Of a DNA stretch of 64,000 nucleotides, positions 26,166 through 33,834 are shown piece by piece. The stretch comes from Psychrilyobacter piezotolerans (GTDB lineage: Bacteria > Fusobacteriota > Fusobacteriia > Fusobacteriales > Fusobacteriaceae), in the NCBI RefSeq assembly GCF_003391055.1, contig NZ_QUAJ01000001.1, positions 62,001 to 126,000 on the forward strand, in the 5' to 3' direction. The notes under the pieces are model-generated. The model did no database searches. It was not told where the DNA came from and saw only the letters and a list, made by a program, of their open reading frames with translations. The translations under genes were made by a program, and so were the position numbers. Position 1 is the stretch's first letter. Each line of letters opens with the position of its first letter.

Positions 26166-26662
26166 CTTCATTCCCCCCGATTAAAAAAATTAATGTTGCT
26201 TTTATATTTATAAAAAACCAAGTTCCTACCTTAAAATCAGATAACAACTTGATTTTAAATACCGTAACTATGTATTATTAATTATTCATTAACAATTAGT
26301 GAATAACTTTAAAGTAACTACTTATATATATACCTTTTTTCATTGATATTTCAAAATATTAATGTCACTTTATTTCGAATAGCTCTTTTTTTTTCCACAT
26401 CTACTCAATTTCATCTTTAAAATTCATCTTATGTCCGTTTTCCATCTATATTGAACTGCATTATAACATATAACACTTAGTTAAAACAATTTGTTTTTAA
26501 TTTTTCAAAGATTTACTTAATGGAGAAATTGACATTTGAAGATAATCGTATTATAACTATACTAAATCAATAAAAAAATTTAGAATTTTATAAATATTAG
26601 AAGAGCTTATTCTTAAAAAAAGTCTCATCAATACTTTATAATTAACTATGGAGGTACTAACT
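26166..26662. promoter_or_regulatory. divergent control region of the peptide transporter and iminopeptidase
   Basis: Holds TTAAAATCA...TGATTTTAA (26231-26258), a perfect 9-bp inverted repeat close to the transporter start, and TTATTCA...TGAATAA near 26282-26306. Both are possible operator sites. The iminopeptidase promoter is at 26529-26557. No gene fits in this half kilobase. Confidence 0.5.
26529..26557 (+). promoter_or_regulatory. sigma-70 type promoter of the iminopeptidase gene
   Basis: TTGACA (26529-26534), 17 bases, TATAAC (26552-26557). About 105 bases before the start codon. Confidence 0.7.
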
Positions 26663-27544
26663 ATGAAAATTACCCAAGGTTACATGCCGTATTTAGAGTA
26701 TAAAACTTACTATCGTATAGTGGGAGAATGCACAGGAAATAAAAAACCACTGGTATTATTACACGGTGGGCCGGGGTCAACTCATAACTATTTTGAAGTC
26801 CTTGATAAAGTAGCAAATGATGGACGGGCAGTTATCATGTATGACCAATTGGGCTGCGGGCTGTCTGCCACACCTTCCCGTCCTGATCTATGGAATGCTC
26901 AAACCTGGATCGATGAATTAATCCAACTGCGTAAACATTTAGGTTTAGATGAAATTCACTTATTAGGGCAGTCTTGGGGTGGGATGCAGGCCATTCAGTA
27001 TGCTTGTGACTATAAACCTGAAGGAATCAAAAGTTATATATTATCCAGTACCTTACCATCTGCTTCAATATGGGAAAAAGAACAGCGTAGAAGAGTTGCA
27101 TACCTTCCAAAAGATATGCAGGAAGCCATTGCACAGGCTGAAAAAACTAATGATTACTCCTCTGAAGAATACCAAAGAGCAGAGGCAGAGTTTATGGTTC
27201 GTCATTGTGCAGGTGAAGTAGGACCAGATTCACCGGAGTGTTTAAGACGTCCAAAAGTTTCTGGAACAGAATCTTATATAACTTCATGGGGTCAAAATGA
27301 ATTTTGTCCCTCTGGAACATTAAAAAACTTTGATTTCACAGAAGAGATCAAAGATATAGAAGAGCCTTGTCTGGTTATTAGTGGTTTACTGGACCTTTGT
27401 TCCCCTCTTGTTGCCAAAACAATGTATGATAAAATTCCTAATTCAGAATGGGAACTATTTGAATTCAGTCGTCATATGCCATTTATAGAAGAAACTGATA
27501 AATATATAGAAGTCCTCAATAGATGGCTGAACAAAAACGACTAA
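26663..27544 (+). CDS. proline iminopeptidase-type alpha/beta hydrolase (293 aa)
   Basis: Peptidase S33 family: removes N-terminal residues, chiefly proline, from short peptides, or acts as an amino-acid amidase. The oxyanion motif HGGPG (about 35-39), nucleophile elbow GQSWGG, acid in SGLLDLCSP and final histidine in SRHMPF form the full machinery. The start is the ATG at 26663; GGAGGT at 26650 lies seven bases before it, and the ATG at 26648 is upstream of that site. Cytoplasmic, no signal peptide. Divergent from the POT transporter. Confidence 0.9.
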   Translation: MKITQGYMPYLEYKTYYRIVGECTGNKKPLVLLHGGPGSTHNYFEVLDKVANDGRAVIMYDQLGCGLSATPSRPDLWNAQTWIDELIQLRKHLGLDEIHLLGQSWGGMQAIQYACDYKPEGIKSYILSSTLPSASIWEKEQRRRVAYLPKDMQEAIAQAEKTNDYSSEEYQRAEAEFMVRHCAGEVGPDSPECLRRPKVSGTESYITSWGQNEFCPSGTLKNFDFTEEIKDIEEPCLVISGLLDLCSPLVAKTMYDKIPNSEWELFEFSRHMPFIEETDKYIEVLNRWLNKND

Positions 27545-27558
27545 AAACTAAAGAATAT

Positions 27559-27620
27559 AAATATTTAAGATAATATGGTGAGTTATTTTACAGCCCACCT
27601 ATTTTCTTAAATATTTTTTG
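27559..27620 (+). terminator. terminator of the iminopeptidase gene
   Basis: AAATATTTAAGA (27559-27570) pairs with TCTTAAATATTT (27605-27616), with GGTG/CACC inside, then T residues. Confidence 0.75.
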
Positions 27621-27646
27621 ATTTAAAATTTTAAGATCTTCTAAAA

Positions 27647-27676
27647 AACAAAAAAGGCTTCCAATTAAGAAAGCCT
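27647..27676 (-). terminator. terminator of the comM-like gene
   Basis: On the minus strand AGGCTT, ten-base loop, AAGCCT and TTTTTT; it lies just beyond the stop. Confidence 0.7.
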
Positions 27677-27684
27677 AAACATCT

Positions 27685-29178
27685 TTATTTTTTCCTATAG
27701 CTGAGAGCTTCCATGATATGGGATAACTCTATATTTTTACTCCCCTCTAAATCGGCTATGGTTCTCCCTACTTTGAGTACCTTATCGTAGCTTCTCCCGG
27801 AAAGACCAAATATATCTATGGAGTCGATCAGCACTTTTTTGCTTTTATCATCTAATTTACAGTATTTTTTTATCTCTTTAGGAGTCATATTCCCGTTAAT
27901 TTTTGAGCTCCCAAATCTTTCCCACTGTATCTTCCTTGCTTTTTCTACCCTTTCCCTTATTTTAACCGACCTCTCTCCCTCTTCATAGGAGGCCAGTTCC
28001 GATCTCGATAATTTCTTTATTTCTAAATACAGGTCTATCCTGTCCAGTAACGGCCCTGAAATCTTATGCTGGTACCTGTTTATCTGGGACAGGCTGCAGC
28101 TGCACCTGTTTTCAAACAAGTTTCCGCAGGGACAGGGATTGGATGCCATTATAAGTACCATATCTGCCGGCATCTCCACCCTGTACTCTGCTCTGGTTAT
28201 AGATACTTTTTTATCCTCCAGGGGCTGCCTAAGTGTTTCTAATACCATCCTTGGAAATTCTGTAACTTCATCTAAAAACAAGACCCCATTGTGGGCTAAA
28301 CTTACCTCACCGGCTTTGGGAACCCTCCCTCCTCCTACAATGGAAACCATGGAGCTGCTATGGTGGGGAGATCTAAATGGTCTTTTATCTATTATGGGGA
28401 TATCCTTTGTCAGCAGTCCTGTACTACTGTAGATCTTGGTTGATTCGATTATTTCACCCTCACTCATAGGCGGCAGGATGGTCGGCAGTCGTTTGGCCAG
28501 CATTGATTTCCCTGCTCCCGGAGTTCCTATCATATAAAAATTATGTCCCCCTGCTGCCGCTATCTCTATACATCTTTTCGCCTGGACCTGTCCCTTTACC
28601 TCTTTAAAATCAACTGAATAATCTTCCCCTTCCTTTTTTTCCTCTGCTTTTGGAGACTCTATCTCTATCTTATCATTTAAAAATTGGACTACCTGAACCA
28701 AATTATCAACGGGTATTATCTCCACCCCCTTTATGACACTGGCTTCTAAATAGTTCTCCCTGGGCAATATTACCCCAAATATCTCATTTTCTTTGGCACA
28801 GATGACTGAATTTATGGCTCCGTCAATTTTTCTGATATCCCCATTTAAAGACAGCTCTCCCAAGACTATATATTTCTTTAATTTTTTATTTTCCACCTCT
28901 CCCAAACTGGCTAATATCCCTATGGCTATAGGAAGGTCAAAGGAAGCTCCCTCCTTTCTGATCCCGGCAGGAGAAAGATTTATTACTATCCTTCTGGCAG
29001 GCACTTCATACCCGCTATTTTTTATGGCAGCTCTGACCCTTTCCTTGCTTTCAGAGATAGCCACATCTGCTAACCCTACTATATTAAAACTGGGCAGCCC
29101 TGCCATGATATCGGCTTCTACCTCTAATATGTATGATTCTATACCTATATAACTCGAACTAAGCACCTTGGAAACCAT
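27685..29178 (-). CDS. YifB/ComM-family Mg-chelatase-like AAA+ ATPase (497 aa)
   Basis: N-terminal Lon-like fold domain (VEADIMAGLPSFNIVGLAD, then VPARRIVINLSPAGIRKEG), Walker A GTPGAGKSMLAKRLP (about 217-231), the PFRSPHHSSS motif, Walker B LFLDEVTEF, sensor MASNPCPCGN, and a C-terminal ComM domain (LSGRSYDKVLKVGRTIADL). In transformable bacteria ComM is the hexameric helicase that extends branch migration during recombination of imported DNA; here that role is inferred. The start follows AGGGGTGA. A repeat shared with 31733 lies just upstream. Confidence 0.94.
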   Translation of the reverse strand: MVSKVLSSSYIGIESYILEVEADIMAGLPSFNIVGLADVAISESKERVRAAIKNSGYEVPARRIVINLSPAGIRKEGASFDLPIAIGILASLGEVENKKLKKYIVLGELSLNGDIRKIDGAINSVICAKENEIFGVILPRENYLEASVIKGVEIIPVDNLVQVVQFLNDKIEIESPKAEEKKEGEDYSVDFKEVKGQVQAKRCIEIAAAGGHNFYMIGTPGAGKSMLAKRLPTILPPMSEGEIIESTKIYSSTGLLTKDIPIIDKRPFRSPHHSSSMVSIVGGGRVPKAGEVSLAHNGVLFLDEVTEFPRMVLETLRQPLEDKKVSITRAEYRVEMPADMVLIMASNPCPCGNLFENRCSCSLSQINRYQHKISGPLLDRIDLYLEIKKLSRSELASYEEGERSVKIRERVEKARKIQWERFGSSKINGNMTPKEIKKYCKLDDKSKKVLIDSIDIFGLSGRSYDKVLKVGRTIADLEGSKNIELSHIMEALSYRKK

Positions 29179-29196
29179 AAAATCACCCCTAGTTAA

Positions 29197-29276
29197 TTTT
29201 TTCTGTATTCTTTAAACATATTCAAATATATTTAGTTTTTTCCTATAATAGGAGGGAAATTCCATTTATTATAATC
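29197..29276 (-). repeat. 80-bp repeat copy 1 upstream of the comM-like gene
   Basis: Shares TTCTGTATTC.TTAAACATATTCAAATAT, TTTTTTCCTATAA and ATTCCATTTATTATAAT with 31733-31812, in the same orientation and the same place relative to the minus-strand gene. Read on the minus strand it includes ATTATAATAAATGG, a possible -10 box. Confidence 0.75.
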
Positions 29277-29450
29277 GATCCCAGCAAGGAAATAGCAAAA
29301 CCTGAAACACCCATGGCTATATATATGCATAAAATAATTATAGACAACGAGTAAAAATTATGATAAACTCGTTAAAATACTTCGTTTGTATAAAAATATA
29401 TACATATTTGTATAAAAAAAAATACATGCGGAAATTAAGGGGGTTATATC

Positions 29451-30635
29451 ATGTCTAAAACAAAACTAATGATTGATGAAGTTGAAAAGTGGAGTGCTCA
29501 TAATTATCATCCCATTCCCATTGTTATTGCAGAAGGCGAAGGCATCTGGGTAACTGATGTAGAAGGCAATAAGTATATGGATATGTTAGCAGCATATTCG
29601 GCAGTAAATCAGGGGCATAGACACCCCAAAATAGTTTCAGCGCTTATTGACCAGGCTCAAAAAATGCCATTGACTTCAAGAGCTTTTCACAATGACAAGA
29701 TGGGGGCTTACGTAAAAAAGTTATGTGAATTCACAGGTTTTGAAAAGGTTTTACCAATGAATACAGGCGCAGAAGCGGTTGAGACTGCTCTAAAAGCTGT
29801 TCGAAAATGGGGTCATCAAGTGAAAGGTGTTGAATGTGCTGAAATCATTGCCTGTCAAAATAACTTTGCCGGAAGGACAATCAGTACAATTTCTTTTTCA
29901 ACAGAAGATCAATATAGGGAGGGCTTCGGACCTTTCACACCAGGTTTCAAAACTGTTCCTTTTGGTGATTTAAAAGCATTGGAAGATGCCATAACAGACA
30001 ATACAGTTGCTGTAATTATGGAGCCGATTCAAGGTGAAGCCGGTATTATTGTACCTCCTGAAGGGTACTTAAAAGGTGTGAGAGAAATTACAAAAGCCAA
30101 TAATGTTTTAATGGTCTGTGATGAAATTCAAACTGGCTTTGGTAGAACTGGAAAGCTTTTTGCCTTCGAACACGATAATATCAGACCGGACGTTGTAACA
30201 GTAGGTAAAGCTTTAAGTGGTGGATTGTATCCGGTATCTGCAATGCTATCATCAAAAGAAGTTATGGATGTATTCAGACCAGGTGACCACGGATCAACAT
30301 TCGGAGGTAATCCATTAGGATGTGCGGTTGCTATGGCAGCATTAGATGTTCTAGAAGATGAAAACTTAGTGGAAAGATCTAAAGAATTAGGAGACTATCT
30401 TTTGGATGAATTGAAGAAGATAGATTCAGAACATATTAAAGAAGTGCGGGGTAAAGGTCTGTTTGTTGGTGTTGAACTGGATAAACCAGCAAGACCATTC
30501 TGCGAAGCTTTAATGAAGGAAGGTATTCTTTGTAAAGAAACACATGAGTTTACAATTCGTTTAGCACCACCTTTAGTAGTTAAAAAGGAAGAATTAGATA
30601 TATGTATAGAGAAATTAAAGAAAGTATTGAAATAA
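29451..30635 (+). CDS. rocD: ornithine aminotransferase RocD (394 aa)
   Basis: PLP class III aminotransferase: ornithine plus 2-oxoglutarate gives glutamate 5-semialdehyde and glutamate. The N terminus (EKWSAHNYHPIPIVI) is characteristic of ornithine enzymes. Cofactor sites: MNTGAEAVETALK, the CDEIQTGFGRTG segment, and lysine in TVGKALSGGLYP; GSTFGGNPLGCA completes the site. ATG after AGGGGG. Single gene with a strong terminator. It supplies a route from ornithine to glutamate or proline, separate from the aminomutase route of 38-53 kb. Confidence 0.95.
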   Translation: MSKTKLMIDEVEKWSAHNYHPIPIVIAEGEGIWVTDVEGNKYMDMLAAYSAVNQGHRHPKIVSALIDQAQKMPLTSRAFHNDKMGAYVKKLCEFTGFEKVLPMNTGAEAVETALKAVRKWGHQVKGVECAEIIACQNNFAGRTISTISFSTEDQYREGFGPFTPGFKTVPFGDLKALEDAITDNTVAVIMEPIQGEAGIIVPPEGYLKGVREITKANNVLMVCDEIQTGFGRTGKLFAFEHDNIRPDVVTVGKALSGGLYPVSAMLSSKEVMDVFRPGDHGSTFGGNPLGCAVAMAALDVLEDENLVERSKELGDYLLDELKKIDSEHIKEVRGKGLFVGVELDKPARPFCEALMKEGILCKETHEFTIRLAPPLVVKKEELDICIEKLKKVLK

Positions 30636-30739
30636 AGGAAAGAACAGAAGTTTATAATAAAGGGGTAAGTTAGTGGTGCTTTATTTCCACCATAAAATCC
30701 ATGATTGTAAATGTCTCGAAATTTGTAGGAGTTTTGGAC

Positions 30740-30777
30740 AGAGAAAGGAGTTAGACAACTGTCTAACTCCTTTCTCT
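30740..30777 (+). terminator. terminator downstream of rocD
   Basis: AGAGAAAGGAGTTAGAC-AACT-GTCTAACTCCTTTCTCT: a perfect 17-bp stem, then ATTTCCTCTT. It lies 105 bases beyond the rocD stop. Confidence 0.75.
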
Positions 30778-30869
30778 ATTTCCTCTTCATCCTTTTGAAG
30801 TTTATACTCATCCAAATTTTATTTTAATTCTTTTTCTAGATGTTCTTCTACTTCTCAGAAGTTTCCCTA

Positions 30870-31045
30870 CTTAGTCGTACAACAGAATAAGTTCCGCAGT
30901 GAAACGAGGACTGTAGCTGTAAAAAGACGAAGATTCCTCTGACTTACTCATATAACATCACTTAGAAAAGGTGAGCTTTTCTTTGGTTCGTTTCCTTTGC
31001 TCATCAAAAGAAATGAACCCGTATTAAAGAGGGGCTCTTTAGAGC
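30870..31045 (-). repeat. structured dispersed element, copy 5
   Basis: Minus strand: hairpin A TAAAGAG-CCC-CTCTTTA (31025-31041) then ATACGGGTTC. Hairpin B: GGTTCATTTCTTT with AAGGAAACGAACC. It continues AAAGAAAAGCTCACC, GAGTAAGTCAG, CTACAGTCCTCG and ACTGCGGAACTTATTCTGTT. Confidence 0.78.
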
Positions 31046-31165
31046 TTTCAATTAATATTACTAAGTTGAGTATTTTCTAAATCTAATATACAAAAAAACT
31101 CCTGAAAAATGTAATTCGATTCTACATTAATCTGGAAGTTTATACAAACTTTGGAGGTACACTCT

Positions 31166-31690
31166 CTATTTTTTAAAGGAATTATAAATTACACTTTTAG
31201 ATATTTCAAATCTTTGGTCATGGAATCGATGAGGAATGCTTTTTTCATCGGGATATCCCACAGGGAATAGTGCAACTGGTATTATATTTTCAGGTAGTGA
31301 GAATGTATCGATAATCTTTTTAGGATCAAAATGACCAACCCAAGTAGTCCCCAGGTTAAGATTAGTTATTTCCAGCATCATTTGAGTTGCCACAATAGTT
31401 GCATCAACTTCACCCATATCCTTATTGTCAAAACTTCTCTTCCAACTTATAGTATTGTCATAGCAGATAAGCATTGCCAGGGGGGCATCGAAATGATATT
31501 TGGTACATTCTTTTAGTTTCTTCAAACTTTCATCTGATTCAAGTAGAAGAATTCGTTGAGGCTGATAGTTAACTGCTGTAGGTGCAATTCTACCAGCTTC
31601 GAGAATCAAATTAATTTTTTCTTTTTCAATTTTTTGATTGCTAAATTTACGCACAGAATACCGCTTTTTTGCTAATTCTAAAAAATCCAT
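31166..31690 (-). CDS. nitroreductase-family flavoprotein (174 aa)
   Basis: FMN-dependent oxidoreductase. Typical start FLELAKKRYSVRKFSNQKIE with the FMN-phosphate arginines, GRIAPTAVNYQPQRILL, a central VDATIVATQMMLEITNLNLGTTWVG and ALFPVGYPDE near the C terminus. Short form without an extra domain. GGAGGTTTTTT precedes the ATG. The substrate is unknown. It is monocistronic, with the 80-bp repeat copy 2 upstream. Confidence 0.92.
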   Translation of the reverse strand: MDFLELAKKRYSVRKFSNQKIEKEKINLILEAGRIAPTAVNYQPQRILLLESDESLKKLKECTKYHFDAPLAMLICYDNTISWKRSFDNKDMGEVDATIVATQMMLEITNLNLGTTWVGHFDPKKIIDTFSLPENIIPVALFPVGYPDEKSIPHRFHDQRFEISKSVIYNSFKK

Positions 31691-32027
31691 AATAAAAAAC
31701 CTCCAAATTTATATAAATATTTTCGCACAAACTTTTTTTCTGTATTCTCTAAACATATTCAAATATTTTTGTTTTTTCCTATAAGGGGAGGATGATTCCA
31801 TTTATTATAATTGAGTTAGGTTTTGATTTCATTGATGTTATAAAAAATATAAAATACATTCCTTGACATTTATAAAAAATAACTATAAAATTAGTTTGTT
31901 TTTAAGTTAAAACAAACTAAAATTTTATTTTTAATTTAATAATAAAAAATAAAAAAACAATAAATAATAAAAAAAAGGAGGAAGTGTGATTGGTATTTTA
32001 CTATAGACTTAATCACACAAATAAAAG
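31691..32027 (+). promoter_or_regulatory. promoter, inverted repeat and leader of a small membrane protein gene
   Basis: TTGACA (31863-31868), 17 bases, TAAAAT (31886-31891). Directly after it TTAGTTTGTTTT (31891-31902) and AAAACAAACTAA (31909-31920) form a perfect 12-bp inverted repeat over the probable start site, a likely operator. An A-rich leader follows with AAGGAGGAA near 31976 and GTGTGATT...AATCACAC (31984-32018), an 8-bp hairpin. The 80-bp repeat copy 2 occupies 31733-31812. Confidence 0.6.
31733..31812 (-). repeat. 80-bp repeat copy 2 upstream of the nitroreductase gene
   Basis: Second copy of the repeat at 29197-29276, same strand, about 45 bases before the nitroreductase start. 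The copies differ at scattered bases but keep TTAATTATAATAAATGGAAT-like ends on the minus strand. Confidence 0.75.
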
Positions 32028-32031
32028 ATGA
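31990..32031 (+). CDS. possible 13-aa leader peptide overlapping the small membrane protein
   Basis: AAGGAGGA is followed after about eight bases by TTG, which opens MVFYYRLNHTNKR and stops at TGA within ATGA, the start of the next reading frame. The small membrane protein lacks a good ribosome binding site of its own, so this leader would explain its translation by coupling. The hairpin 31984-32018 would cover the TTG. Unproven. Confidence 0.4.
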   Translation: MVFYYRLNHTNKR

Positions 32032-32189
32032 ATTTAGCAGGTGAAGGATCAATTGGTTTAATATTAGGTGGGATAGCAGGAATGACATTATTTCTTTTAA
32101 CTTTAGAGATTGTTTTCAACCATATCAATAAGAGTAAAAAAGCTAAAAATAGTGGTAATTTTAATAATATTGAAATTATCACTAAATAA
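32028..32189 (+). CDS. small single-pass membrane protein (53 aa)
   Basis: ATG at 32028, TAA at 32187-32189. The N-terminal part carries one hydrophobic helix (SIGLILGGIAGMTLFLLTL, about 8-26), then a basic stretch (NHINKSKKAKN) and a polar tail ending in IEIITK. No family recognised. A strong promoter, operator-like repeat, AGGAGG leader and a perfect hairpin right after the stop make it a self-contained unit. Size, charge pattern and coupling to a leader recall small membrane toxins or regulators of membrane enzymes, but nothing here proves either. Confidence 0.6.
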   Translation: MNLAGEGSIGLILGGIAGMTLFLLTLEIVFNHINKSKKAKNSGNFNNIEIITK

Positions 32190-32199
32190 AATGATAAAT

Positions 32200-32232
32200 A
32201 GCTTGAATTTTAATAGCACTAAAATTCAAGCT
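32200..32232 (+). terminator. hairpin after the small membrane protein gene
   Basis: AGCTTGAATTTTA and its exact complement TAAAATTCAAGCT around a 7-base loop. No T tract follows, so termination efficiency is uncertain. Confidence 0.6.
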
Positions 32233-32394
32233 AAAAGACTGTCGCAAGTTTTGTGTAAACTCATAAAAATTGATTTATTCTATATCCCCAACCTCTTCTT
32301 CATCCTATTAAATAGCCAAATCTCACCTTTCCCAGTAACCATAGATCTCATTAGCAATAATTCTTTAATTTTGAAGGGAATCTAGCTTTCGCAG

Positions 32395-32640
32395 TAATTA
32401 TCCTACTAAGAGCGATATACAGGTTAAGTTCCGCAACAGAATGAGGACTGGAGCACGGAAGCTCGTCGCTATACTACCCCTACTTAGGAGCCATTTTCAA
32501 AATTTGTGCTTTTCTTTCCTCTATTTCTTTTTCACATAAAAAGAAACAGAGTCCGTTAAGGGTGACACCCTTAGATCTTCTTTGAAATTTATAGACTTCG
32601 GTTTCTCCCTATGAGGGAGAAAACATAAGAAGGAGGAGGG
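32395..32640. repeat. structured dispersed element, copy 6, with adjoining hairpin
   Basis: Minus strand: hairpin A TAAGGGT-GTC-ACCCTTA (32557-32573) followed by ACGGACTC; hairpin B CTCTGTTTC with GAAATAGAG. The distal part has CCAGTCCTCATTCTGTTGCG and CGACGAGCTTCCGTGCTC. On the plus strand at 32590-32630 CTTCGGTTTCTCCC/GGGAGAAAAC matches the hairpin at 24253-24276 with CCC/GGG in place of TCT/AGA. Confidence 0.75.
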
Positions 32641-32662
32641 TTAAATATATATAATTTCAGCC

Positions 32663-33706
32663 TTACTCCACAAAAAACAAAGTAATCTCATTTTTTGAGC
32701 CAAGTCTCATATGAGGTCCCCATGTTCCTGTACCCGGAGATACATATATGTATCCATTCTCCAATGGATAAAGTCCCTTCATATATTTAAATGCTGTTCT
32801 GACTATAAAATTGAAGGGAACTATCTGACCATAGTGGGTATGGCCGCTCAATATCAGCTTAACTCTTTCATCTCTCACATCCATGGGCACATGCAGGAGA
32901 AGCAGTGCGGGAGTTTTTTTATCAAGTTTCAGTTCTGATAAAACATCATCCACTTTATTTTTATCCCTTTTATAATCAATTCCTATGACCTGAACCCCCT
33001 TATAAAAGTCCACCTCATCTATTAGAACTTTAACTCCTGTGTTTTCAATAAGTTTCAAAACTTTGTCTTTATCTATATAATGCTCATGATTTCCACTTAT
33101 GAAGTAGGTTTTTGCTTCAATATTTTTTAAAGGTGCAAAAGTGATAGGATTTATGAGGGTATTATGTGAAACTATATCTCCAGTTATTGCCACAATGTCC
33201 GGCTTTAAAGAATTGATTCTTTCCACTATTTCCGGGAGCCTCTTAGAAGACGTTAAGGGATCCAGATGAAGATCTGTGACTTGGACAATTTTTAATTTTT
33301 TTCCAAAGTTATCAATATCTACAGTTTTCACATCTACTTTTCCTGCATTAATAAAGGAGTAAATCACTATAATCAGTGACAATATCAGAGAAGCAGCTGT
33401 AAGGTAGGTCCTATGAATAGAACACACTCCCCCTATTATTTGAAAAATAAGCAGAGAGATACAAGTTACAAAAAATACCCCCATCAATAACCAGGAAAAA
33501 CTGTAAAATAGCTGAGAAATAAAGTTATTATTCCATTCTAAAAGAATTGTTGCTGGAATTATCAAGAGAGATGTAAAAAAGGATAAAATATATAAAATAA
33601 CATTCCTTCTTCCACTCCAAAATATTGAAACTTTAAAGAAAACATAAAGGTGGATAAAAAAGTTTAAAGCCAATATCAAAATAAGCCAAAATATAAACCT
33701 ATGCAT
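32663..33706 (-). CDS. membrane-anchored metallophosphoesterase (347 aa)
   Basis: The N-terminal third is hydrophobic with about four membrane segments (residues 3-22, 32-52, 65-85, 100-122), followed by a calcineurin-like catalytic domain: VTDLHLD (DxH), GDIVSHN (GD), SGNHEHY (GNHE), LLHVP and the GHTHYGQ metal motif. This matches the YkuE/YaeI group of membrane phosphoesterases, some of which act on UDP-linked lipids or phospholipids; the substrate here is unknown. The start at 33706 follows GGGAGG. Divergent from the epimerase gene. Confidence 0.9.
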   Translation of the reverse strand: MHRFIFWLILILALNFFIHLYVFFKVSIFWSGRRNVILYILSFFTSLLIIPATILLEWNNNFISQLFYSFSWLLMGVFFVTCISLLIFQIIGGVCSIHRTYLTAASLILSLIIVIYSFINAGKVDVKTVDIDNFGKKLKIVQVTDLHLDPLTSSKRLPEIVERINSLKPDIVAITGDIVSHNTLINPITFAPLKNIEAKTYFISGNHEHYIDKDKVLKLIENTGVKVLIDEVDFYKGVQVIGIDYKRDKNKVDDVLSELKLDKKTPALLLLHVPMDVRDERVKLILSGHTHYGQIVPFNFIVRTAFKYMKGLYPLENGYIYVSPGTGTWGPHMRLGSKNEITLFFVE

Positions 33707-33834
33707 ATATAAACCTCCCTTAGTTTTAATTTTTTTCATTCCCTCTATTATTCCATCCATATGATTTTTTTCCTATAAAACACCCTCTTTTCATGGTAAA
33801 CTTCTATCAAGGATTATCAAAGGAGGAGTATATT

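Larger units (their letters stand above)
30636..31165. repeat. intergenic region with terminator and repeat copy 5
   Basis: No gene. The rocD terminator is at 30740-30777; the structured element follows at 30870-31045 on the minus strand; the rest is AT-rich trailer of the nitroreductase gene. Confidence 0.7.

Noticed and set aside
29197-31812. The 80-bp direct repeats as attachment sites of a mobile island around rocD
   Set aside because: The copies are imperfect, no integrase or transposase lies between them, and the genes inside look like their neighbours in composition.
32110-32385. 91-codon plus-strand frame overlapping the small membrane protein
   Set aside because: It starts inside the 53-aa gene, runs through the terminator-like hairpin and into repeat sequence, and lacks a ribosome binding site.
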